This document shows, piece by piece, positions 44,061 to 52,228 of a stretch of DNA of 64,000 nucleotides. The translations under genes were made by a program, and so were the position numbers. Each line of letters begins with the position of its first letter. Within the stretch, counting starts at the first letter, position 1. Source of the DNA: Polaribacter sp. Z022. Its GTDB lineage: Bacteria > Bacteroidota > Bacteroidia > Flavobacteriales > Flavobacteriaceae. Below the pieces are notes generated by a model, which saw only the letters and a program-made list of their open reading frames with translations, ran no database searches and was not told where the DNA came from. The DNA lies in NCBI RefSeq assembly GCF_023555495.1, contig NZ_JALCZO010000004.1, forward strand, positions 372,001-436,000, written 5' to 3'.

Positions 44061-44068
44061 TATATTTG
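44061..44068 (+). promoter_or_regulatory. -7 promoter element for the 44.1 kb gene
   Basis: TATATTTG, exact to TAnnTTTG, 20 nt before the GTG at 44089. Confidence 0.5.
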
Positions 44069-44088
44069 ATTTCATAATACTTTTTAAA

Positions 44089-44520
44089 GTGAAAAATATT
44101 TTAATTCTATTTTTATTATTTACAAGTTCTTCTTTTTTATTTGGTCAAGATAATGAAGACAGACAGGGAGATGGATATTCTAGTAATTCTTCCTATATAG
44201 AAGAACTGAACAGTTTATTAAAAAGAAGTTATACTTATGAGCATAAATCTTTAAGATTTAAAAATGATTCATTAATTCAGATTAATAAATATGGAAAAAG
44301 AAGTATAAGAGTTAGAGATATTGATATTAGTAGTATTGATGTTAAAAAAGATACTGACTCTAATTATAAAGTAATAATATTATGCAAAGGTGGTAAAAAA
44401 AACATGATTGCAGATTGGGGAACTTATAATAGCTTTGGAATAGTAGTTACAACTAAATATTATGCTGAAGAAGTTGCCAGACAATTAAAATATTTTCTAT
44501 ACTCTTTAGGGTATAATTAA
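44089..44520 (+). CDS. Small secreted protein of unknown function
   Basis: 143 residues with a signal peptide (KNILILFLLFTSSSFLFGQ). The start is a GTG: it lies 20 nt past a good -7 element and gives a complete signal peptide, while no ATG is available in the signal region. The mature protein is acidic at the start, then beta-rich, with DSLIQINKYGKRSIRVRDID and a PH-like or lipocalin-like pattern. No catalytic motif. Followed by the convergent oxidoreductase gene after 10 bp. Confidence 0.6.
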   Translation: MKNILILFLLFTSSSFLFGQDNEDRQGDGYSSNSSYIEELNSLLKRSYTYEHKSLRFKNDSLIQINKYGKRSIRVRDIDISSIDVKKDTDSNYKVIILCKGGKKNMIADWGTYNSFGIVVTTKYYAEEVARQLKYFLYSLGYN

Positions 44521-44530
44521 TGATTACTTT

Positions 44531-45502
44531 TTAATATTTTAAATCAATAATTTCTCTCACAGTATCTAATGTCTTTATTAAGATTTTGGAAAAATTAAAA
44601 GTCATTACATCACTTTCTTTTTTTCCATTTCTTAAAAGGTTATTGAAATGTTCTGTTTCAAAATTGTAACCAATTGTTTGGTAATTAAAATCTATTGTTT
44701 CTTCTTTACCATTTTCTGTTATTGTTACAGTTGTTGGCATATGAAACATGGTATTTATCTTTATAGTTCCCCTTTCAAAATTAAAAATGGCTTCTGTAGC
44801 TGTATTTTCTATCAAAGTACTTTTTAAAGTTACTTTAGCTGTTTTATAGTTAAAAATCATATCACAACTTGAATCTGCTCCATTTTCAAAAAAAGTAGCA
44901 TCTGCTTTTATAGAATTTGGGTTACCTAAAGTAGATAACGCAGCAAAAATTGGATAAATTCCAATATCTAATAAGCTACCTCCTCCTACTTCTTTTCTAA
45001 ACAATCTTCTACTAGTATCATATTCATTGTAAAATCCAAAATCTGCTTCTAAACTTTTTAACTTCCCAAGTTTTTCATTTTTATAAACTTCTAAAACATA
45101 ATTATAATGAGGCAAAAAGAAGGTCCATAAAGCCTCCATTAACAAAACGTTGTTTTCTTTTGCTACTGTTAACATTTCTTCTACTTCTTGCAAATTCATT
45201 GCAAAAGGTTTTTCGCATAAAACAGCTTTTTTATTTTTTAAACAAAGTATTGTATGCTCTTTATGAAAACTATGAGGTGTTGCAATATAAACTGCATCAA
45301 CTTCAGCATCTTTAGCTAGTTCATCATAAGAACCGTAAGCTTTTTTAGAGTTGAATTTTACAGCAAATTCATCTGCATTTTCTTTACTTCTAGAAGCTAC
45401 AGCTACTAGTTCAGCATCTTTTATTGTTGCTAAATCTGTTGCAAATTTTTGAGCAATATTACCCAAACCAATTATTCCCCAACGTATATTTTTATTTTTC
45501 AT
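44531..45502 (-). CDS. Gfo/Idh/MocA family oxidoreductase
   Basis: 323 residues from ATG 45502 (a TTG at 45520 is rejected). N-terminal Rossmann motif WGIIGLGNIAQKFA, then DAVYIATPHSFHKEHTILCLKNKKAVLCEKP with the conserved EKP, and a C-terminal alpha/beta domain with GGGSLLDIGIYPI. This is the dehydrogenase/trans-dihydrodiol class, usually NAD(P)-dependent on sugars. It overlaps the end of the SSS symporter gene upstream by 11 bp, so a sugar-derived substrate entering by that symporter is plausible. Confidence 0.93.
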   Translation of the reverse strand: MKNKNIRWGIIGLGNIAQKFATDLATIKDAELVAVASRSKENADEFAVKFNSKKAYGSYDELAKDAEVDAVYIATPHSFHKEHTILCLKNKKAVLCEKPFAMNLQEVEEMLTVAKENNVLLMEALWTFFLPHYNYVLEVYKNEKLGKLKSLEADFGFYNEYDTSRRLFRKEVGGGSLLDIGIYPIFAALSTLGNPNSIKADATFFENGADSSCDMIFNYKTAKVTLKSTLIENTATEAIFNFERGTIKINTMFHMPTTVTITENGKEETIDFNYQTIGYNFETEHFNNLLRNGKKESDVMTFNFSKILIKTLDTVREIIDLKY

Positions 45503-47372
45503 TTGTAAGCGTTTTATCAAAATTAAAGTATCCTAAAAAAAAGAATAAAATTATTAAAGAAACTACGTGAATAATATTTAAAGAAACATCATTAAAGATA
45601 TCAAAAGTAATTTTAAATATGGTCAAAGAAGTAATCATTAAAGTAATTTTACTTTGTTTATTTATTGATTTAAAAACAAATGACAAAGAGAAAAATAAAA
45701 CTAAAATACATCCAATAAAATTCAACCATAAATAGCTAATTATTGGTTCTAATCCTTGAGATTCTAATCTAAATATTCCAAAATAATAAATAGAACATAT
45801 TAATATTTGAGTTATCAAAGCAGATTTAAAAACGGAATTTCCATTTACTTTTTTAAAGAAAAATGCCAATAAAAAAATACCCAACACATTTCCGTAAAAA
45901 ATTGATCCAATAATATTTACCAACTGTATTAAATTATCAAACAAATTGGCTACACAAGCTACTGAAATTGCTATTAAACCCCAAAGTAACGTAAACCATT
46001 TAGATGCTTTTACAAAATGAGCTTCACTCTTTTCTTCGTTTACATTACGTTTATATAAATCTATGGCAGTTGTACTTGCCAAGGCATTTAATTCTGAAGC
46101 TGTAGAAGACATAGCTGCAGATAAAATTACGGCTAACAAAAGTCCTATTAAACCTCTTGGTAAATTGTTTAAAATAAAATGAATAAACACATAATCTTTA
46201 TCATTAGATTCTATTTTTTTTATGGATTTTTCATCAACTTTTTTAATTATTTTTTTAGCCGATTCTTTTAATTCTAAATCTCTTTTATTTAGCTCTTGAA
46301 TTCTTTCTTTTTCTTCAATCTGAAATCCATCAGAAAACAACAACCTTTTATCATTTTCAATTTTTATATGTTCACTTTCTAACTTTTTATATTCTTCTAC
46401 AAACTCAGATTTTAAAATTTCTTCATTTGCAGTTGGATTAAAATTTAAAGGAGAAGCATTAAATTGATAAAAAACAAAAACCATTACACCAATTAACAGA
46501 ATAAAAAACTGCATTGGTACTTTTAAAAGTCCGTTAAAAATTAACCCTAACTGACTTTCTCTAATAGATTTTCCAGATAAATAACGCTGCACCTGACTTT
46601 GATCTGTTCCAAAATAAGAAAGCATTAAAAAAGTTCCGCCTAAAATCCCTGTCCAAATTGTATATCTATTACTTAAATCAAACGAAAAATCTAACACTTC
46701 CATTTTATCACTTGCTCCTGCAATTTCTAAAGCATTTGTAAAAGAAATGTTTTCTGGCAATTGACTCATAATCATAAAAAACGCTATTAGCATTCCTATA
46801 AATATGATAACCATTTGTTGTTTTTGCGTAACATTTACTGCTTTTGTACCACCAGAAACTGTATAAATAATTACTAAAAAACCAATAATAATATTTAAGG
46901 TTAACAAATCCCAATCTAACACTGCACTCAATATTATTGCAGGTGCAAAAATGGTAATTCCAGCAGCTAAACCTCTTTGAATTAAAAATAGAATTGCAGC
47001 TAAACTTCTGGTTTTTAAATCGAATCTTCCTTCTAAAAACTCATAAGCTGTATACACTTTTAATTTGTGATAAATTGGTATAAAAACAACACAAATTATA
47101 ATCATTGCTAGTGGAATTCCGAAATAGAATTGCACAAAACCCATTCCACTATGAAAAGCTTGACCTGGTGTAGATAAAAATGTAATTGCACTTGCTTGAG
47201 TTGCCATAACAGAAAGTCCAATGGTCCACCATTTAGAGTCACTTCCACCTTTAATATAATCGGTTACATTTTTATTTTTTCTAGTAACATAAGTACCATA
47301 AGCAACAATAAAAATTAAAGTAACAGACAGAATTATCCAGTCTATTGTATGTAGTTTACTTGAAATTCCCAT
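45492..47372 (-). CDS. Sodium/solute symporter (SSS family)
   Basis: 626 residues with about 13-14 membrane helices, sodium-site text MATQASAITFLSTPGQAF near 53-70 and LLAVILSAAMSSTASELNALAS in helix 8. Between them lies an unusual 90-residue highly charged insert (about 310-400, with DKRLLFSDGFQIEEKE), predicted coiled coil. The family suggests a sugar or sialic-acid-like substrate. Its start is 3 bp after a 35-codon membrane microprotein gene, and it overlaps the oxidoreductase downstream. Confidence 0.92.
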   Translation of the reverse strand: MGISSKLHTIDWIILSVTLIFIVAYGTYVTRKNKNVTDYIKGGSDSKWWTIGLSVMATQASAITFLSTPGQAFHSGMGFVQFYFGIPLAMIIICVVFIPIYHKLKVYTAYEFLEGRFDLKTRSLAAILFLIQRGLAAGITIFAPAIILSAVLDWDLLTLNIIIGFLVIIYTVSGGTKAVNVTQKQQMVIIFIGMLIAFFMIMSQLPENISFTNALEIAGASDKMEVLDFSFDLSNRYTIWTGILGGTFLMLSYFGTDQSQVQRYLSGKSIRESQLGLIFNGLLKVPMQFFILLIGVMVFVFYQFNASPLNFNPTANEEILKSEFVEEYKKLESEHIKIENDKRLLFSDGFQIEEKERIQELNKRDLELKESAKKIIKKVDEKSIKKIESNDKDYVFIHFILNNLPRGLIGLLLAVILSAAMSSTASELNALASTTAIDLYKRNVNEEKSEAHFVKASKWFTLLWGLIAISVACVANLFDNLIQLVNIIGSIFYGNVLGIFLLAFFFKKVNGNSVFKSALITQILICSIYYFGIFRLESQGLEPIISYLWLNFIGCILVLFFSLSFVFKSINKQSKITLMITSLTIFKITFDIFNDVSLNIIHVVSLIILFFFLGYFNFDKTLTNEK

Positions 47373-47375
47373 AAA

Positions 47376-47483
47376 TTAAACTGTAAAATAAGTAGTAATA
47401 AAATAAAACGCAATAATGTAAATAACATTGGCTATTAAAACCAATGAATATTCTTTTTTCCAAGTACTCTTTTGTTCTTCCAT
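47376..47483 (-). CDS. 35-residue single-helix microprotein before the SSS symporter
   Basis: An ATG at 47483 opens 35 codons and a TAA, ending 3 bp before the symporter ATG. It reads MEEQKSTWKKEYSLVLIANV and continues with IYIIAFYFITTYFTV. The charged 12-residue head, one 20-residue membrane helix and short tail are a complete topology, not random AT sequence. Position and overlap style match the small subunits of other SSS transporters (DUF4212, DUF3311-like) in this window. I infer an accessory subunit. It is too short for most gene finders. Confidence 0.72.
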   Translation of the reverse strand: MEEQKSTWKKEYSLVLIANVIYIIAFYFITTYFTV

Positions 47484-47535
47484 TATAATATTTTTTTGAA
47501 GCTATTTCCTGCTTTCCACTATATCTTTTTATACC

Positions 47536-47611
47536 GTCATTACGAAATTTACTATTTTGTAAACTGTGGCAATCTTATAATTAAAAGACAGATTGCTTCG
47601 TTCCTCGCAAT
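47536..47611. repeat. Palindromic intergenic repeat, type A
   Basis: GTCATTACGA on the left and a right arm AGATTGCTTCGTTCCTCGCAA (21 bp, mirrored by GGCAATCT further left) form an imperfect palindrome of about 76 bp. It matches the type A element at 10.9 kb in opposite orientation. It lies between the PIG-L stop and the microprotein start. Confidence 0.7.
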
Positions 47612-47679
47612 AAAGCTTATTTATTTTGAGTATAAAAAGGATGCCGTTTCAATCAGGGCTAAACTTGTTTGCTTGTTTT

Positions 47680-50205
47680 TTACTTCTTAATTATTGATTT
47701 TACCTCTACATTACTCTTACCTACAGATAGCATATTTGCAAATAATTTATAGGCTCCAGAAACACCTGCTGGTAATTCTCTAAAAAAGCTTAAACCAGTG
47801 TATATATAATTTCCTTTACCATATTTTGCAATTAACAAACTTCCTTTTTTAGCAGTTTCTCCTTTATCATGCATAGATAAAATAGGTGTATACTCTTTAC
47901 TCCAAGAATTAGGAAAATACAACCCACGTTCTTGTACCCAACCCTTAAAATCATCATTTGTAATTTTGTTTGGAAAATTTAAAAGTGCATGATTTTTAGC
48001 TAAAATACTTACTTCAGCAAACTCATCTGTTACTCTATCTCTTGACAATGTTAACGAAAAAGGTGCAGCAACATCTACCCCTCTATTGGTATTGTATTGC
48101 ACAATCATATTCCCTCCTTTTTCTACATAATCTAACAAGAATTTTTGTTTAAACTTTAATTCTTTCACCACATTATAGGCTCTAATTCCTAAAACAACAG
48201 CATCGTATTTATGTAAGTTTTCATCATTAATTTCTAACGGATTAATTGCTACAACTGTATACCCAATTTGTTGTAAACTTTCTGGAACCACATCTCCAGC
48301 ACCTTTTATATAACCAATATAATTTCCTGCTTTTTTTATGTTTAATCTAACAATTTTAGCTTCAGAATTTAACAAAACAGATTGTTTAGGAATATGATTA
48401 TAGTTAATTTCTACCAACTCTTTTTTGTACAATTTCCCATCAATATTTGCAGTAACAGTTAGCTTACCATCAGATTGATTTTTAGGTGGAGTCACCAAAA
48501 ATTCTACTATTTGTTTGTCATTTTTTTGCTGAATATCAAATTCAATTTCTTTTGGAGTTACTTCCCAACTTGTTGGAACATTTAATTCTACTTTACCTTT
48601 CGTATTATTTGCTCCTGCTCTAACTTCTACAGATACTTTTTTAGGTTCATCTGAAGAAAAAATTAGTACTTTGTCTTTTAGTTTTGTGGTTACTTTAGGC
48701 AAAACTTCAAAAGGTTCATAAATTTCACCTTTATCTCTTTTAGAATACCTATAAACAACATCTTTTGTAAAGGAAATATCATGTTCCCAAATGTTTAAGT
48801 TAAAAGTAACTTGCAAAGGTCTTTTGGTTTCTGGATTTCCAATTAAAAGCTGATTATCTACTGTATACATTCCTAAACTAGCTTCTTTTTCTAACCAATA
48901 AGGAGCAGAATAATTCTTATTTTTAATAGGCAAATTACCTTTTAAATTAATTTTTACATTATCCTCTAACTGTTTATCAACTTCTATTGTAGTTGTTGTG
49001 TTATTGTATGAATAATCGTAAGAATATAAGTATGAAGTAATATCACTTCTATTTAAAACTTCAATATTTATGGCAATATCAGAGTTTGGAATTCCACTAG
49101 AACTTGTTGCAGAAACCTCTAGATACAAACCAGCACAAGCTTCTATAATTTCTTTAATTTCTTTTAGTTTTAAACTCCTCCAATGAGCATCATCTAAACG
49201 TTTAATTTTTTCATAAGCTTCTAACAATTTTGGTAAATGTTTAGAAGGATTTACAAAATTGAAATTGTTTTCTATTTCATATAAAATAGCACCAATTTCA
49301 CCACCATTTTTTAAACGATTCCAAGTAGTATTGATTCCCGAAAAAACATAGTTTTTATCTTTTAATGGAGTTCCTTTTAAAAACTCTAAATATTCGTTTT
49401 GTGTACCTCTAGTTGTTAATCTACCAAAACCCTGACATAAATGCTGACTACTTGCAATAGATGCCAACTCGTTATTAGACAATCCTTTTAAAGGATAATA
49501 CACACCAATATTTAATTTTGTAAAACCTTTTGTTGCTTTTTTAAACGCATCTTCTCTACCTCTAAAAAACCAAGAAGAAGTATTTTGAAACAATCTTTTT
49601 GGCTGCCAAGTATTGGTATATTTTAATTGATTTTTAAATTTGTTTTTATCATTTGCCAACTCAAAAGCCTCTACACTTAAAATTGCAGAACTTGTATGAT
49701 GCCCATGTGTGGTTCCTGGTGTTCTATGATCAAATCTATTAATTATTACATCTGGTTTAAAAGTTCTAATTGCCCAAACAACATCACTCAAAACTTTTTC
49801 TTTGTCCCAAATTTTTAACGTTTCATCTGGATGTTTAGAATACCCAAAATCATTGGCTCTAGAAAATAGTTGTTCTCCTCCATCAACATTTCTTGCAGCT
49901 AACAACTCTTGAGTTCTAATAACCCCTAACAATTCTCTAATTTCTGGTCCTATTAAATTTTGACCACCATCTCCTCTTGTTAACGATAAATAACCTGTTC
50001 TTGCTTTTACATTATTTGCCAAATATGCAATTAAACGTGTGTTTTCATCATCTGGATGTGCAGCAATGTATAAAGCTGTTCCTAAAAAATTTAATTTTTG
50101 AATTTTTTCATAAATTTCATTTGAATTTAATTTATTTGGCTTTTGAGCAAACAAACTCAATGATATCAACAAAAAAGAGCATAAAACTAAAAGTGGTTTT
50201 TTCAT
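47680..50205 (-). CDS. Secreted PIG-L family deacetylase with large C-terminal domains
   Basis: 841 residues. Signal peptide (ending SLFAQ), then PIG-L/LmbE (about 40-300) with the zinc motif AAHPDDEN (His50, Asp53) and the later His in THGHHTSS. The long C-terminus has Ig-like beta domains and a final segment IVQYNTNRGVDV...YIYTGLSFFRELP that resembles a ThuA or glutamine-amidotransferase-like domain. It would remove N-acetyl groups from an amino sugar in the periplasm. The symporter and Gfo/Idh genes 0.2 kb downstream on the same strand suggest one amino-sugar pathway. Confidence 0.88.
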   Translation of the reverse strand: MKKPLLVLCSFLLISLSLFAQKPNKLNSNEIYEKIQKLNFLGTALYIAAHPDDENTRLIAYLANNVKARTGYLSLTRGDGGQNLIGPEIRELLGVIRTQELLAARNVDGGEQLFSRANDFGYSKHPDETLKIWDKEKVLSDVVWAIRTFKPDVIINRFDHRTPGTTHGHHTSSAILSVEAFELANDKNKFKNQLKYTNTWQPKRLFQNTSSWFFRGREDAFKKATKGFTKLNIGVYYPLKGLSNNELASIASSQHLCQGFGRLTTRGTQNEYLEFLKGTPLKDKNYVFSGINTTWNRLKNGGEIGAILYEIENNFNFVNPSKHLPKLLEAYEKIKRLDDAHWRSLKLKEIKEIIEACAGLYLEVSATSSSGIPNSDIAINIEVLNRSDITSYLYSYDYSYNNTTTTIEVDKQLEDNVKINLKGNLPIKNKNYSAPYWLEKEASLGMYTVDNQLLIGNPETKRPLQVTFNLNIWEHDISFTKDVVYRYSKRDKGEIYEPFEVLPKVTTKLKDKVLIFSSDEPKKVSVEVRAGANNTKGKVELNVPTSWEVTPKEIEFDIQQKNDKQIVEFLVTPPKNQSDGKLTVTANIDGKLYKKELVEINYNHIPKQSVLLNSEAKIVRLNIKKAGNYIGYIKGAGDVVPESLQQIGYTVVAINPLEINDENLHKYDAVVLGIRAYNVVKELKFKQKFLLDYVEKGGNMIVQYNTNRGVDVAAPFSLTLSRDRVTDEFAEVSILAKNHALLNFPNKITNDDFKGWVQERGLYFPNSWSKEYTPILSMHDKGETAKKGSLLIAKYGKGNYIYTGLSFFRELPAGVSGAYKLFANMLSVGKSNVEVKSIIKK

Positions 50206-50226
50206 AAAATAGGTTTGGTGTTAAAA

Positions 50227-50234
50227 CAAAAGTA
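50227..50234 (-). promoter_or_regulatory. -7 promoter element for the PIG-L gene
   Basis: The reverse strand reads TACTTTTG, exact to TAnnTTTG, 21 nt before the ATG. A TTG lies 24 bp upstream at 50259-50261, slightly beyond canonical spacing. Confidence 0.5.
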
Positions 50235-50347
50235 GTTTTTTTATAGACTAAACATCTTCAATTAACATAATTATAACGTTTTTAAATTCATCAACAAATT
50301 GCTCATAACCTGTTAATAAAATAATTTTTAAAATCACTTAATAAGGT

Positions 50348-50355
50348 TATATTTG
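50348..50355 (+). promoter_or_regulatory. -7 promoter element for dnaN
   Basis: TATATTTG, exact to TAnnTTTG, 26 nt before the dnaN ATG. Confidence 0.55.
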
Positions 50356-50381
50356 TAAGACTAATTAAGAAAAAATATTAC

Positions 50382-51500
50382 ATGAAATTTATTGTATCTA
50401 GTTCGCAATTATTAAAACAATTACAAGTTTTAGGTGGCGTTATAAATAGCAACAACACTTTACCTATTTTAGATAACTTCTTATTTGAATTATCTGAAAA
50501 TGAATTAAAAGTATCTGCATCAGATTTAGAAACAACCATGAGTTCTGTTGTAGAAGTAGAGAGTGAAAGCACTGGTTCTATTGCTGTTTCTGCACGTTTG
50601 TTATTAGATACTTTAAAAACGTTTCCTAATCAGCCTTTAACGTTTAAAACAGAAGGTGATAATACCATTGAAATCAGTTCTGATCAAGGTAAATATGATA
50701 TGGCTTATTTTGGAGGTGATGAGTTTCCAAAAGCTGTTTCATTAGCATCACCAAGTACAACTGTAGTGCCAGCAAGTATTTTAGGAACAGCAATATCTAA
50801 AACTATTTTTGCTGCTGGTAATGATGATTTAAGACCTGTAATGAGTGGAGTGTTTTTTCAATTCAGTTCGCAAAGTTTAACTTTTGTTGCTACTGATGCT
50901 CATAAATTGGTAAAATATTCTAGAACTGATGTTACTGCAGATCAAACTGCAGAATTTATCATGCCTAAAAAACCTTTAAACTTATTAAAAGGTATTTTAA
51001 GTGGTTCTGATAGCGAAGTTACTATTGAGTATAATGATGCTAATGCAAAATTTACGTTTGACAATGTGGTTTTAGTATGTCGTTTAATTGATGGTAAATA
51101 CCCAAATTACGAAGCAGTAATTCCTAAAGAAAATCCGAATAAATTAACGGTTGATAGAGCTTCTTTTTTAAACTCTGTTAGACGTGTATCTATTTTCTCT
51201 AGTAAAACTACACATCAAATTCGTTTAAAAATGGCAGGAACAGAATTAAACATTTCTGCAGAAGATTTAGATTTTGCCAACAAAGCAGACGAACGTTTAA
51301 GTTGCGATTACCAAGGTGATGACATGCAAATTGGATTCAACTCTCGTTTTTTAAGCGAAATGTTAAACAACTTAAGTTCAAGCGAAGTTTTAATTGAAAT
51401 GTCTTTACCAAACAGAGCAGGAATTTTAACTCCTATTGATGGTACAGATGAAGGAGAACAAGTTACAATGCTTGTGATGCCAGTAATGTTAAATAACTAA
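50382..51500 (+). CDS. dnaN: DNA polymerase III beta subunit (sliding clamp)
   Basis: 372 residues, the usual clamp length, made of three similar domains. Family text: LPILDNFLFELSENELKVSASDLETTM near the start, MSGVFFQFSSQSLTFVATDAHKLV in the middle and the C-terminal peptide groove strand VTMLVMPVMLNN. A ring-shaped homodimer that tethers polymerases to DNA. It is not beside dnaA here, which is common in Bacteroidota, so this site is not evidently the replication origin. It stands alone with its own -7 element and terminator. Confidence 0.97.
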   Translation: MKFIVSSSQLLKQLQVLGGVINSNNTLPILDNFLFELSENELKVSASDLETTMSSVVEVESESTGSIAVSARLLLDTLKTFPNQPLTFKTEGDNTIEISSDQGKYDMAYFGGDEFPKAVSLASPSTTVVPASILGTAISKTIFAAGNDDLRPVMSGVFFQFSSQSLTFVATDAHKLVKYSRTDVTADQTAEFIMPKKPLNLLKGILSGSDSEVTIEYNDANAKFTFDNVVLVCRLIDGKYPNYEAVIPKENPNKLTVDRASFLNSVRRVSIFSSKTTHQIRLKMAGTELNISAEDLDFANKADERLSCDYQGDDMQIGFNSRFLSEMLNNLSSSEVLIEMSLPNRAGILTPIDGTDEGEQVTMLVMPVMLNN

Positions 51501-51505
51501 TTATT

Positions 51506-51564
51506 GTCATTGCGAGTTTTCGAAGCAATCTCATAGAAAGGTTTCTCGATAAAATCTAAATGAT
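51506..51564. repeat. Palindromic repeat, chimera of types A and B
   Basis: The left half is type A (GTCATTGCGAG, then CGAAGCAATCTC). The right half is a degraded type B end (GTTTCTCGATAAAATC, then AAATGATA). It lies between the dnaN stop and its terminator, so it is transcribed as a dnaN 3' end. Confidence 0.65.
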
Positions 51565-51590
51565 AAAATAGTAAATATAAAAAGTAAAAA

Positions 51591-51610
51591 ACCACAACTT
51601 TTGTTGTGGT
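51591..51610 (+). terminator. Intrinsic terminator after dnaN
   Basis: ACCACAAC and GTTGTGGT form a perfect 8-bp stem with a TTTT loop, flanked by AAAAA and TTTTT. It ends 21 bp before the next ATG. Confidence 0.88.
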
Positions 51611-51631
51611 TTTTTGTTTACATTTACTTTA

Positions 51632-52228
51632 ATGAATTTCCTTGCACATCTCTTTTTATCAAAAGAAAACACCAATATTATGATTGGTAATTTTATTGCA
51701 GATCATATAAGAGGTAATAATTACACAGCTTATTCTAAAGAAATTCAACAGGGTATTTTTTTACATAGAGCAATAGACACCTTTACAGATGCACATCCAA
51801 TTGTAAGAAAAAGCAAACGTAGGTTGCATGAAAGATATGGACATTATGATGGTGTGATTATCGATATTTTTTACGATTACTTTTTGGCAAAAAATTGGAA
51901 TTCTTATTCTGAAATTCCTTTAGACATTTATACCAATAAAATATATTCTCTTTTTAAAGAAAAAGCTCCAGATTTACCTTTAAAGTCTCAACAATTCATC
52001 AAATATATGATTGAGTATGATATCTTATTCAATTATCAATTTGAAGAAGGAATTGCAAAAGTTTTAAATGGTATGAACAATAGAACTAAAGGAAAATCTC
52101 AAATGAATTTAGCCATTGAAGATTTAAAAAATTTAAAAGAAGTATTAGAAGAAGATTTTACTTTATTTTTTAAAGATTTAGTAAATCATTCAAATAAAAA
52201 ATTAAAAGAAATAATAGAAAATTTATGA
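51632..52228 (+). CDS. acpH: Acyl carrier protein phosphodiesterase
   Basis: 198 residues from ATG 51632 (a TTG at 51614 lies in the terminator). It matches the AcpH family: MNFLAHLFLS start, IGNFIADHIRG, GIFLHRAIDTFTDAHP with the metal-binding His and Asp residues, and DIFYDYFLAKNW. It removes phosphopantetheine from ACP, restoring the apo form. Its end overlaps the ggt start by 4 bp (ATGA), so it heads a three-gene run with ggt and the RluA-type gene. Confidence 0.9.
   Translation: MNFLAHLFLSKENTNIMIGNFIADHIRGNNYTAYSKEIQQGIFLHRAIDTFTDAHPIVRKSKRRLHERYGHYDGVIIDIFYDYFLAKNWNSYSEIPLDIYTNKIYSLFKEKAPDLPLKSQQFIKYMIEYDILFNYQFEEGIAKVLNGMNNRTKGKSQMNLAIEDLKNLKEVLEEDFTLFFKDLVNHSNKKLKEIIENL

Noticed and set aside
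51614..51631. TTG start for the ACP phosphodiesterase
   Set aside because: It lies at the edge of the dnaN terminator; ATG 51632 opens the conserved MNFLAHL.
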